Shown: in pieces, positions 8,601-13,687 of the stretch
Numbering within the stretch: position 1 is the first letter of the stretch
Layout of the letters: the number at the start of each line of letters is the position of its first letter
From: Mageeibacillus sp. UBA3708
GTDB taxonomy: Bacteria; Bacillota; Clostridia; Saccharofermentanales; Saccharofermentanaceae
Direction of reading: 5' to 3'
DNA length: 14,013 nt
Assembly (NCBI GenBank): GCA_002371375.1
Contig: DFIB01000113.1
Coordinates: forward strand, 1 to 14,013
Translations under genes and position numbers: made by a program
The notes under the pieces: model-generated
Databases searched by the model: none
What the model was told of the DNA's origin: nothing
The model's input: the letters and a program-made list of their open reading frames with translations, nothing else

Positions 8601-8825
8601 ACTGTCACTGAAGAGACGGATCCCGTCAGTGGTACGCGCTTCCTGATGGCGAATGTTACTGAAGGTACCGGAAACTATTCTTTCAAATTTATTAATCAGA
8701 ACAAATTCGCACTACCCGATACCGGCGGGGTCGGTATCCTGCCGTTCATGGCAGGTGGGGTGCTCCTCATATCAAGTGCAGTCGTGCTTCTGATGCTGCG
8801 ACGGCGCAAGGAGGTGGATTTGTGA
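5700..8825 (+). CDS. Large LPXTG pilus tip adhesin with inactive NlpC/P60-like domain
   Basis: The 1041-aa protein is secreted and sortase-anchored. It has a signal peptide (hydrophobic core about 20-40, cleavage perhaps near 46). Three Cys/His modules of the form C-x(3,4)-HxH-x3-CY follow at 53-65, 71-82 and 88-100. A domain at about 122-262 has the layout of an NlpC/P60 or CHAP amidase (FVSFCLNYAG, AGDILLTDND, VIEGD), but Asn159, Arg222 and Asp240 stand where Cys, His and Asn are usual. A beta-rich domain (about 285-420) and a long unrecognised middle (about 425-885) come next. A streptococcal-type isopeptide pilin domain is at about 890-1000 (TKELTNGRLLGGDFTFQL, then TYEIREV). LPDTG is at 1005-1009, followed by a hydrophobic helix and RRRK. 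The ribosome binding site is weak, so coupling to the signal peptidase gene is likely. Size, domains and position ahead of the major pilin suggest a tip adhesin. Confidence 0.88.
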   Translation: MKNIEGYIKWLGRVRAGQRKAAAVVLAFSIAVSGNVFWLMRTTGNAMSEEPVCGLEEHKHTDECYEKVLICDEDHEHTDECYETRLTCGLEEHTHGDKCYIDISSHEQKSDWEATIPELTGVPAEDIVKVAASQTGYEEGTDGYTRYGDWYGNPDGDWNVLFVSFCLNYAGIKEDTIPYGSGCWAWQVKLAENDLLVTDMSEMPKAGDILLTDNDKDGKSDRAGIIAEVTDDEITVIEGDVDGMVGTVTYKADDTVFGYVSLNAPVQEEIPAEVPEEPVEAETVTYDAVTASGVEVHAAAPAGAFPEGVTMSAADVTDKEVIAQAEEAAGKDLGDKEEVKGTLAVDITFTDSEGNEVEPAEGMSVDVNITIPESKQLDGKDYQLFHVNEDGVESVSDAVVSASEATFTSDGFSIYVVTATGDKDKDKINAYLIAAFPWDGSQQQLDPDNDGYISNSKDHPYYLRVGDTLILKGISNDGQVHTFNEFWGLDFSGIISIREISSKVDEVVIEITGLSSTAKANNSLFSPGEAALELSGTGETFSIKVVDDTENNIVVDFDQLPVYDPDHPKDTIRTVNLHYNDHVSLIGTPESDGEIPHLEDNPTTWQICDSSQMGWIYHGRTLVVDVCDYGGNGQVVTYKTASGLKKVRLTVGEEMIDHADIEIADGGVYTNVSFDVGDHGLVKTVTKYQSYVHGVNSCTLLDANDQRVTMYTRNSSQHNPYDGPIDTSKGHFLSGDYWHDSRYTPGMSQYELTSKYYRETDDGPYIFGNKRFYYSDVDHVRFDVELQIIPMEIETYVWDEVNKKWSGTPTSHVTYDITYSSTPNTPGTYVKHEAGQPDVTGNLTEITTVESSTVFNLDRRHVIDAYNKCPNHTGLDFTVHANHASVKFGATKELTNGRLLGGDFTFQLVDTSVTPNQVIEVKNASDGKIFFGNIEYEAVGIHTYEIREVAGDNPNIAYDDTVYSVTVTVTEETDPVSGTRFLMANVTEGTGNYSFKFINQNKFALPDTGGVGILPFMAGGVLLISSAVVLLMLRRRKEVDL

Positions 8826-8880
8826 AATGATAAGCGTATTAAAAAATGACAATACAAAAATACGAAAGGAACAAAAGAAA

Positions 8881-10614
8881 ATGACTAAGACATTCAAAAA
8901 GTTGATCTCTGTTATCGTAACTCTCGTTATGGTCATGGCGATGGCTACAGTAGCTTTTGCTGCAGGCGAGAACTATTCGATAAAGATCATAAAGAAAGAC
9001 ACGAACGATACGGCAACGCACCGTTACGACATTTACCAGATCTTCAAGGGAGATGTGGTAGATGGCAAGCTCGGTAATATCAGCTGGGGTGCAGATGTAA
9101 AGTCGTCAGATGCATCATTATATTCCGATCTCTCTGCAGCACTCGGTGAGACTGTAGCTACCGTTGATGACGTTCTTAAAGAGCTGACTAAACTGGCAGA
9201 TGAAAATGCAAACCTCGACAAGTTTGCTGCTGCTATTGCCAAGCACCTCGACGGAACGCCTACAAAGACTGCTTCTTTTGCTGCATCAGCATCATCCGAT
9301 TCAGTTACTGTAACGGGTGTTGACGCAGGTTATTATCTTGTGTCTGATACGATCACCGGCAGCCATAACCCTGATGCTGTATCCAAGTTCATCCTTAAGG
9401 TAGCTTCTAATAGAACTGTTGAAGTAAAGACCAAGGAAGTTCTTCCCTCACTCGATAAGAAGATCGTAGATGCTGAAGGCAACAAGGTATCCAAGAATAC
9501 GGCAAGCATTGGCGAAGATGTTGATTTCGAGATTACAACGGCAGTTCCCGATCTCACAAAAAAGGGATACGACGAGATCTATAAGTTCGTCATCACCGAT
9601 ACCCTGAGTGATGGTCTCACATTCAAGGGTGCATCATCTGTTACCGTTAAACTCGACGGAACGGAGCTCACACAGGGTAATGATACAGATATCAAGGATT
9701 ACAAAGTTGTTGCTACGGCTGACGGATTTAAGATCGTCTTCAACAGCTCCAAGATGTACACATGGGGTACCACCGCAGCTTCCATCGGTGATGCGATCGT
9801 AGTATCTTACAAGGCAACTCTCAATGAGAACGCAGTGATCACGGATGCGGGCAACCCCAACACTGCAAAGCTCATCTATTCCAATAATCCTAATGAGGAA
9901 TATGACGGAACAACTGATGATTTCGGACCTGACGATCCCAAGGGTGAGACACCTGAGGTTACAACAATCACATACACAACAAAGGTTGTGCTTGAGAAGG
10001 TTGACAAGAACGACCACACTAAGCACCTCGCAGGCGCAGTATTCACAGTTCAGGGTACAGCAGCAGATAAGGTAGTAATTAACGGTACACGTTATGTAGC
10101 TGATGCAGCCGGAACATACTATAAGCTTATCGATGGAACTTATACAACAACACCTCCGGAAACTGCTGATGATCCCAAATATGACGGAAATACAAAGTAC
10201 ATAAAGGAATCATTTACCGATGTTGATGAGAAGCAGGCTTCAGAGTCAGCTCTTACGATCGAAGTCGGCCCCGACGGTAAGATCGATCTGTCACACCTCG
10301 GTGCAGGCACATACACCATCACAGAGACAGTTGCTCCCGCAGGTTATGTGAAGGATCCTAATCCTCATACACTCATCATTAACTGTGACGTAACGGGAAC
10401 AAATCCTGTTTGGTCATACACTTTTGACAGCAATGACATCTTTGATACGGACGCTCAGCTTCCTATCATCGTATTCGAGAACAAGAAGCCTACAGATCTT
10501 CCTTCAACGGGCGGAATCGGTACGACGGTCTTCTATGTTGCAGGTTCAGTAATGCTTGCAGCAGGCGCAGCTCTTATCGTATGGAAGAAGAGACTTGGCT
10601 CTGAAGAGAAATAA
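8881..10614 (+). CDS. LPXTG major pilin subunit with isopeptide (D2/SpaA) domains
   Basis: From the ATG at 8881 the product is 577 aa. It has a signal peptide (1-27, ...ATVAFA then AGEN), an N-terminal domain (about 30-185), and a fimbrial isopeptide-forming D2-type domain (about 205-340: VDFEITTAVPDL, YKFVITDTLSDGLTFKG). A SpaA/CnaB-like domain follows (about 365-535), with Lys373 or Lys376 in LEKVDKND and an E-box TITETVAPAGY with Glu482. LPSTG is at 540-544, then a membrane helix and a KKR tail. The pilin motif that supplies the polymerising lysine is probably LPSLDKK (188-194), with Lys193 or Lys194. The class C sortase downstream would link this lysine to the Thr of the next subunit. Start choice: AAAGGA (8865-8870) precedes ATG 8881 and gives a compact signal peptide. 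An in-frame ATG at 8827 has a stronger AAGGAGG (8808-8814) but adds 18 residues encoded by an A-rich, leader-like stretch. Confidence 0.92.
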   Translation: MTKTFKKLISVIVTLVMVMAMATVAFAAGENYSIKIIKKDTNDTATHRYDIYQIFKGDVVDGKLGNISWGADVKSSDASLYSDLSAALGETVATVDDVLKELTKLADENANLDKFAAAIAKHLDGTPTKTASFAASASSDSVTVTGVDAGYYLVSDTITGSHNPDAVSKFILKVASNRTVEVKTKEVLPSLDKKIVDAEGNKVSKNTASIGEDVDFEITTAVPDLTKKGYDEIYKFVITDTLSDGLTFKGASSVTVKLDGTELTQGNDTDIKDYKVVATADGFKIVFNSSKMYTWGTTAASIGDAIVVSYKATLNENAVITDAGNPNTAKLIYSNNPNEEYDGTTDDFGPDDPKGETPEVTTITYTTKVVLEKVDKNDHTKHLAGAVFTVQGTAADKVVINGTRYVADAAGTYYKLIDGTYTTTPPETADDPKYDGNTKYIKESFTDVDEKQASESALTIEVGPDGKIDLSHLGAGTYTITETVAPAGYVKDPNPHTLIINCDVTGTNPVWSYTFDSNDIFDTDAQLPIIVFENKKPTDLPSTGGIGTTVFYVAGSVMLAAGAALIVWKKRLGSEEK

Positions 10615-10624
10615 TTGAAGGATG

Positions 10625-10671
10625 ATCCGGTGTCCGGATGACACGGGCACCGGGGTCCCTTCCGGGTGACC
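10625..10671 (+). promoter_or_regulatory. GC-rich hairpin cluster between major pilin and class C sortase
   Basis: The 60-nt gap is unusually GC-rich and self-complementary. CCGGTG (10627-10632) pairs with CACCGG (10648-10653), extendable by TCC/GGG to nine pairs; ATCCGG/CCGGAT (10625-10630, 10634-10639) is a competing hairpin. A second hairpin pairs GGT (10654-10656) and CCC (10657-10659) with GGG (10664-10666) and ACC (10669-10671), with TG bulged. No T-run follows, so this is not a simple intrinsic terminator. It could stall transcription, protect the abundant pilin message after processing, or bury the ribosome binding site of the sortase gene, whose TTG start is only 4 nt away. Confidence 0.5.
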
Positions 10672-10674
10672 TGA

Positions 10675-11511
10675 TTGAGAAGAAATCTGCTGAGTATACT
10701 GATAGTTGTCTTATTGCTGGGAGGAACGGCGTTGTTGCTATATCCTACCATCGGCGAATATATCAACTCCAAACACTCGGCGTCCGTGATCAAGAAGTAT
10801 CATGAAGCTTACGTGAATACGACCGATGACAGACTACAGCGGATGATCAGTGAAGCCGAACAGTATAACGATAAGCTGAGGGGTGTTCCCTCAACAATGA
10901 ATGGCGGTCAGCCGCTGGGCGGGTACGATGATCTGCTCAACCTGACGGGTGACGGCATAATGGGGTACATTGACATAGACAAGATCGGCGTGGAGCTTCC
11001 GATTTACCACGGTGTGGCCAAGGAAGTGCTTCAGGTAGGTGCGGGCCACATGAAGGGTTCGAGCCTCCCGGTCGGCGGCAAGGGAACGCATTGTGTTCTG
11101 TCGGGACACAGAGGGCTACCTTCCGCCAAGCTCTTTACCGATCTTGATGACATGGAAATAGGTGACAGGTTCACGCTGACGGTCCTCGACCGTGTCATGA
11201 CCTACGAAGTGGACCAGATCAAGGTCGTCCTGCCCGAGAATACGGAGTATCTCGGCATCGACAACGACAAAGATTACTGTACACTTGTTACATGTACTCC
11301 GTACGGCATCAATACACACCGTCTTCTGGTAAGGGGAGTGCGTATTGACGGCGAGGTTAACAAAGCTCCGGGCATATTCGTGTCCAATGAAGCATTTAAG
11401 ATAAGTAAGGCGGTCGTAGCCACGGTAATCGCGTTACCGGCATTTATAGCGGTAGTCGTGATCACGATAATACTTGAGAGGAGGAGAACGGAGCATGCGA
11501 AGCAGAAATAA
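10675..11511 (+). CDS. Class C sortase (pilin polymerase)
   Basis: The 278-aa protein has an N-terminal membrane helix (about 4-23), a helical lead (about 40-68), the sortase barrel, and a second membrane helix at the C-terminus (about 244-268), a hallmark of class C. Catalytic residues are His145 in LSGHRGLPSAKLF, Cys207 in TLVTCTPYG and Arg216 in NTHRLLVRG. The segment LLNLTGDGIMGYIDI is typical of pilin sortases. The usual DPF/DPW lid before it is not visible; residues 70-86 read GVPSTMNGGQPLGGYDD. The start must be TTG at 10675: an in-frame TGA immediately precedes it and no other start precedes the membrane helix. A weak GGGTG (10664-10668) is the only ribosome binding site. It would polymerise the upstream major pilin and join the tip protein. 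Its 3' end overlaps the next gene. Confidence 0.93.
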   Translation: MRRNLLSILIVVLLLGGTALLLYPTIGEYINSKHSASVIKKYHEAYVNTTDDRLQRMISEAEQYNDKLRGVPSTMNGGQPLGGYDDLLNLTGDGIMGYIDIDKIGVELPIYHGVAKEVLQVGAGHMKGSSLPVGGKGTHCVLSGHRGLPSAKLFTDLDDMEIGDRFTLTVLDRVMTYEVDQIKVVLPENTEYLGIDNDKDYCTLVTCTPYGINTHRLLVRGVRIDGEVNKAPGIFVSNEAFKISKAVVATVIALPAFIAVVVITIILERRRTEHAKQK

Positions 11512-12403
11512 GATAATGTTCCTTTCGATGCTGCTTATGGCAGTTCTGTTCTTCGCGCCTGCAAACAGATTGCTGGCAGACGCTCCCAAGGGCAGCGACG
11601 GCAATGCGGTCCTTACCATGACGCTCAAATCATCCGGTGAAGAAGAAGCGGTAGCTTCGGGTGCGGAGGTTACTCTGTATCTCGTTGCCGAGGACAAGAA
11701 CGGAACCCACGGAATGGAGTTCGTGCTGACGGATGACTATAAGGCTTCAGGGCTTGATATCGATGGCAGGATAACCCAGGAGATGATCGACGATCTTGCT
11801 TCCTATACGGCTGATAAAGGCATCGCAGGTCTTGTGACGAAGACTACGGATGAGAACGGCGTTGTTTCTTTCGACGGGCTTCCCAACGGCATCTACCTTG
11901 TCATGGCAGACAAGCTGCCTCAGGGATTCACCTCTTTCGAACCGTTCATGTATGTTCTTCCGTATTATGACACGGAATCGGGAGAATGGTTCTATGACGG
12001 GGTTGCGGAGCCGAAGATGACATATCAGCCTCCCATTGATGTGTCCGTCCGCAAGGTATGGAACGATGACGGCAAGGATAGACCTTCGTCCGTAACCGTA
12101 AGCCTTGGCAACGAGGACGGGGAGTTCGATAAAGTCAAGCTCAGTGACGACAATGAATGGAAGTACACGTGGACCGGGCTTGATGCCAATAAGAAGTGGG
12201 AGATCAAGGAGATCAACGTCCCTGCAGAGTACAAGGATACGTATTCTGTTGACGGATATGATTTCACTGTCACGAACACAAAATCGCTGATACAGACCGG
12301 ACAGAATAACCGTCCGATCCCCGTTATGATCTTCGCGGGAGCATTCCTCGTGAGTGCCGGGATCATAGTGAAGGTATCAGGCAAACGCAAGAATGAGCAA
12401 TAA
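11495..12403 (+). CDS. Minor/basal pilin with CnaB domain and IQTG sorting signal
   Basis: The 302-aa secreted protein has a signal peptide (1-29), a SpaA-like prealbumin domain (about 38-175), a proline-containing linker MTYQPP, and a CnaB domain (about 182-263). Expected isopeptide residues of the CnaB domain are Lys187 in VRKVWND, Glu236 or Glu239 in WEIKEINVP, and Asn261 in TVTNTK. The C-terminal sorting signal is LIQTGQ (265-270), not LPXTG, followed by a hydrophobic helix and a GKRK tail. Variant IQTG-type signals are known on basal pilins that end the fibre and anchor it to the wall. The ATG at 11495 is preferred to the upstream TTG at 11474 because GGAGGAG (11480-11486) lies 8 nt before it. 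It overlaps the class C sortase gene by 17 nt, and the next sortase gene starts inside its last codons. Confidence 0.9.
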   Translation: MRSRNKIMFLSMLLMAVLFFAPANRLLADAPKGSDGNAVLTMTLKSSGEEEAVASGAEVTLYLVAEDKNGTHGMEFVLTDDYKASGLDIDGRITQEMIDDLASYTADKGIAGLVTKTTDENGVVSFDGLPNGIYLVMADKLPQGFTSFEPFMYVLPYYDTESGEWFYDGVAEPKMTYQPPIDVSVRKVWNDDGKDRPSSVTVSLGNEDGEFDKVKLSDDNEWKYTWTGLDANKKWEIKEINVPAEYKDTYSVDGYDFTVTNTKSLIQTGQNNRPIPVMIFAGAFLVSAGIIVKVSGKRKNEQ

Positions 12404-12998
12404 GCGCAGGATAATCGGTAATATTCTGCTTGTTACGGGCCTTTTACTGCTCCTCGGAGCAGGAGGGCTCTATTTTTATAACATGATCGAGAGCAACAGG
12501 CAGGCGGAGGATTCGCTGGAGATCGTGTCGAGAGTCAAGACTGAGATTTCCGCCGCCGTCACTGATCCTTCCAATGATCAGAAGTCTTCTGTGGCAGAGC
12601 CGTCTGAACTGGTGCCTGCCGATGTGGGAGGAAGCCTGTACGACGGATATCTCACGATACCGAAGATAGATCTTGAGATGGCAGTATTTCACACATGGAA
12701 TGATTCGTATCTCCGCAAGTCCGCCTGCAGGTATTACGGCTCCCCTTATACGAATGATTACATTATTGCAGGTCATAATTACAGGAGCGGATTCCGTAAG
12801 CTGAGAGACCTTGTCCCCGGCGATAAAGTGTACTTTACCGATATGGGCGGCCACGTAACAAAATACGAAGTAAAACTTACGGAAGTCATCGACGGCACCG
12901 ATGTTGACGGCATGATCTCGGGCGGCTGGGACCTGTCGCTGTATACATGTACGTATGGCGGGGAGGCCAGGTTTACGGTAAGGTGCGGGAGAGTGTAG
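12393..12998 (+). CDS. Small second sortase (class D/B-like), probable pilus anchoring sortase
   Basis: The 201-aa protein has one N-terminal membrane helix (about 8-30), a linker of about 50 residues, and a compact sortase domain. The active-site residues are His128 in IIAGHNYRSGFRKL, Cys186 in SLYTCTYGG and Arg193 in EARFTVRC. It lacks the C-terminal membrane helix of class C enzymes. Its small size and the YTCTYGG signature resemble clostridial sortases that databases usually call class D or leave unclassed. The ATG at 12393 overlaps the basal pilin stop by 11 bp with no clear ribosome binding site, so translation is probably coupled. Its close pairing with the IQTG pilin suggests that it recognises that signal and attaches the finished pilus to peptidoglycan. 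This pairing is an inference. Confidence 0.88.
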   Translation: MSNKRRIIGNILLVTGLLLLLGAGGLYFYNMIESNRQAEDSLEIVSRVKTEISAAVTDPSNDQKSSVAEPSELVPADVGGSLYDGYLTIPKIDLEMAVFHTWNDSYLRKSACRYYGSPYTNDYIIAGHNYRSGFRKLRDLVPGDKVYFTDMGGHVTKYEVKLTEVIDGTDVDGMISGGWDLSLYTCTYGGEARFTVRCGRV

Positions 12999-13065
12999 GA
13001 AATAGGCGTAAATATGGGTTCTTCACGGAATCCGTGGGAATGAATGCTCTCGCTTGCGTAAGATA

Positions 13066-13090
13066 TGATAGAAGTAACTGTGTTCTATCA
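13066..13090 (+). terminator. Stem-loop after the pilus operon, weak terminator candidate
   Basis: TGATAGAA (13066-13073) and TTCTATCA (13083-13090) form a perfect 8-bp stem with a 9-nt loop, followed by GTTTACC. It is the first clear hairpin, 67 nt after the last pilus gene. The stem is AT-rich and the downstream T-run is only three bases, so intrinsic termination would be weak. It also lies inside the inverted-repeat element and may belong to that structure instead. Confidence 0.25.
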
Positions 13091-13104
13091 GTTTACCGAC
13101 TAGA

Positions 13105-13238
13105 GTTGCTGTCATGGGTAAAAATTACCTGTAAACCAAGGATTTGTTACCGATGACAGTAACACTTATAGGTAATTTCCTTTGAATTTACCTAATTTTC
13201 TCCAAAAGTTACCGATGACGGTAACGGTTAACGGTAAC
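13105..13238. repeat. Cluster of GTTACC/GGTAAC palindromes
   Basis: A related motif recurs within 134 bp in both orientations. GTTACCGATGACAGTAAC (13146-13163) and GTTACCGATGACGGTAAC (13208-13225) differ at one base, and the second is a perfect 7-bp palindrome with loop ATGA. Positions 13105-13122 match the reverse complement of the first copy at 15 of 18 bases, so the two can form a long hairpin. AGGTAATTT (13170-13178) and AATTTACCT (13184-13192) form another hairpin. GGTAAC, GGTTAAC and GGTAAC follow in tandem at 13220-13238. No coding potential is seen. Function is unknown; a binding-site array or a folded RNA are both possible. Confidence 0.75.
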
Positions 13239-13374
13239 TTTGCCCTCAAACAAAGAATTGAAAACTTAGGGACGGTTCTTCGGTCCTCGACGCGCGCTAA
13301 ACTCAGAATTGCAGAATAATAGTTATTCCCACGAATTCCGTGAATAGCCTAAATATGCCTAATAACTTCGAAAA

Positions 13375-13403
13375 TTGACATTATTAGCAACAACGTATAA
13401 AAT
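13375..13403 (+). promoter_or_regulatory. Promoter of the ribozyme-nagB transcript
   Basis: A consensus -35 TTGACA (13375-13380) is followed after 17 bp by TAAAAT (13398-13403), five of six matches to the -10 consensus; TATAAA at 13396 with a 15-bp spacer is the alternative. Transcription would start near 13410. That leaves about 80 nt before the ribozyme cleavage site, including a GATGTT/AACATC hairpin (13409-13414, 13434-13439). Placed just outside the inverted-repeat element, it looks like a strong constitutive promoter. Confidence 0.75.
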
Positions 13404-13483
13404 TAACGGGATGTTTTACTACTAAGCGGTATGGAACATCGGGATTAAAATAGCTCAGTCCTGATTTGAGGAGGAACAGGGAG

Positions 13484-13635
13484 TTATTAGCGCCCGGACC
13501 TACACGGTTGACGAGGTTGGCAGTTATCGAAATACTCGGCGGGTTCTGTCACGGCTACCGCAATAAGCGGAGAAGAGCGGCCGTCAGAGAGATGCATAAA
13601 AAGCAGAATCAACACTGTAACAGAGGCACTCTCAA
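13484..13635 (+). ncRNA. glmS-class self-cleaving ribozyme (GlcN6P-responsive)
   Basis: The conserved core of the glmS ribozyme is present in order: TTATTA then GCGCC, with cleavage expected between A13489 and G13490; the small stem ACC/GGT (13498-13500, 13506-13508) around loop TACAC; GACGAGG (13510-13516), which carries the catalytic guanine; TTATCGA (13524-13530); and CGGCGG (13537-13542). Stem P1-type GGCAG (13519-13523) pairs with CTGTC (13546-13550), with changed bases that still pair relative to Bacillus. Further stems are ACGGC (13551-13555) / GCCGT (13580-13584), an inner CCGC/GCGG hairpin (13558-13570), and GAGAG (13587-13591) / CTCTC (13629-13633). In this class glucosamine-6-phosphate acts as the cleavage cofactor, and the cleaved message is degraded. 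Known members almost always precede glmS; here the next gene is nagB. Confidence 0.93.
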
Positions 13636-13636
13636 G

Positions 13637-13681
13637 CTCCATAATAACGACAGCAGTGTGCTGCCGGTCTGTTAGAAGGAG
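13637..13681 (+). promoter_or_regulatory. Possible Shine-Dalgarno-masking helix between ribozyme and nagB
   Basis: CTCC (13637-13640) can pair with GGAG (13678-13681) of the ribosome binding site AAGGAG, and TAAC (13645-13648) with GTTA (13671-13674). Inside lies a perfect CAGCA/TGCTG hairpin (13651-13655, 13659-13663). The whole fold would hide the ribosome binding site, which sits 6 nt before the nagB ATG. It lies downstream of the ribozyme cleavage site, so it would remain on the cleaved message. Short stems make this tentative. Confidence 0.35.
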
Positions 13682-13687
13682 ATAAAA

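Larger units (their letters stand above)
13004..13360. mobile_element. MITE-like non-coding element bounded by imperfect inverted repeats
   Basis: The first half of the 690-bp gene-free region is bracketed by terminal inverted repeats. The 20 bases at 13022-13041 match the reverse complement of 13325-13344 at 19 positions. A weaker match continues outward to TAGGC at 13003-13007 and GCCTA at 13357-13361, with two 1-nt gaps. Each arm is itself palindromic (CACGGA-A-TCCGTG at 13024-13036). The interior (about 280 bp) has no plausible gene but several hairpins, listed separately. The ends could be those of a miniature inverted-repeat transposable element; a TA duplication is possible but not provable here. 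A structured RNA or 3' untranslated region of the pilus operon is the main alternative. Confidence 0.55.

Noticed and set aside
10625..10671. Intrinsic terminator after the major pilin
   Set aside because: The hairpins are strong but no T-run follows, and the next genes are clearly part of the same operon.
13105..13238. CRISPR array
   Set aside because: Repeats are short, few, in both orientations and unevenly spaced, with no uniform spacers and no cas genes.
13466..13675. 69-codon plus-strand reading frame with an upstream GAGGAGG-like sequence
   Set aside because: It lies entirely across the glmS ribozyme, starts with TTG and shows no protein-like composition; structure conservation explains the sequence.
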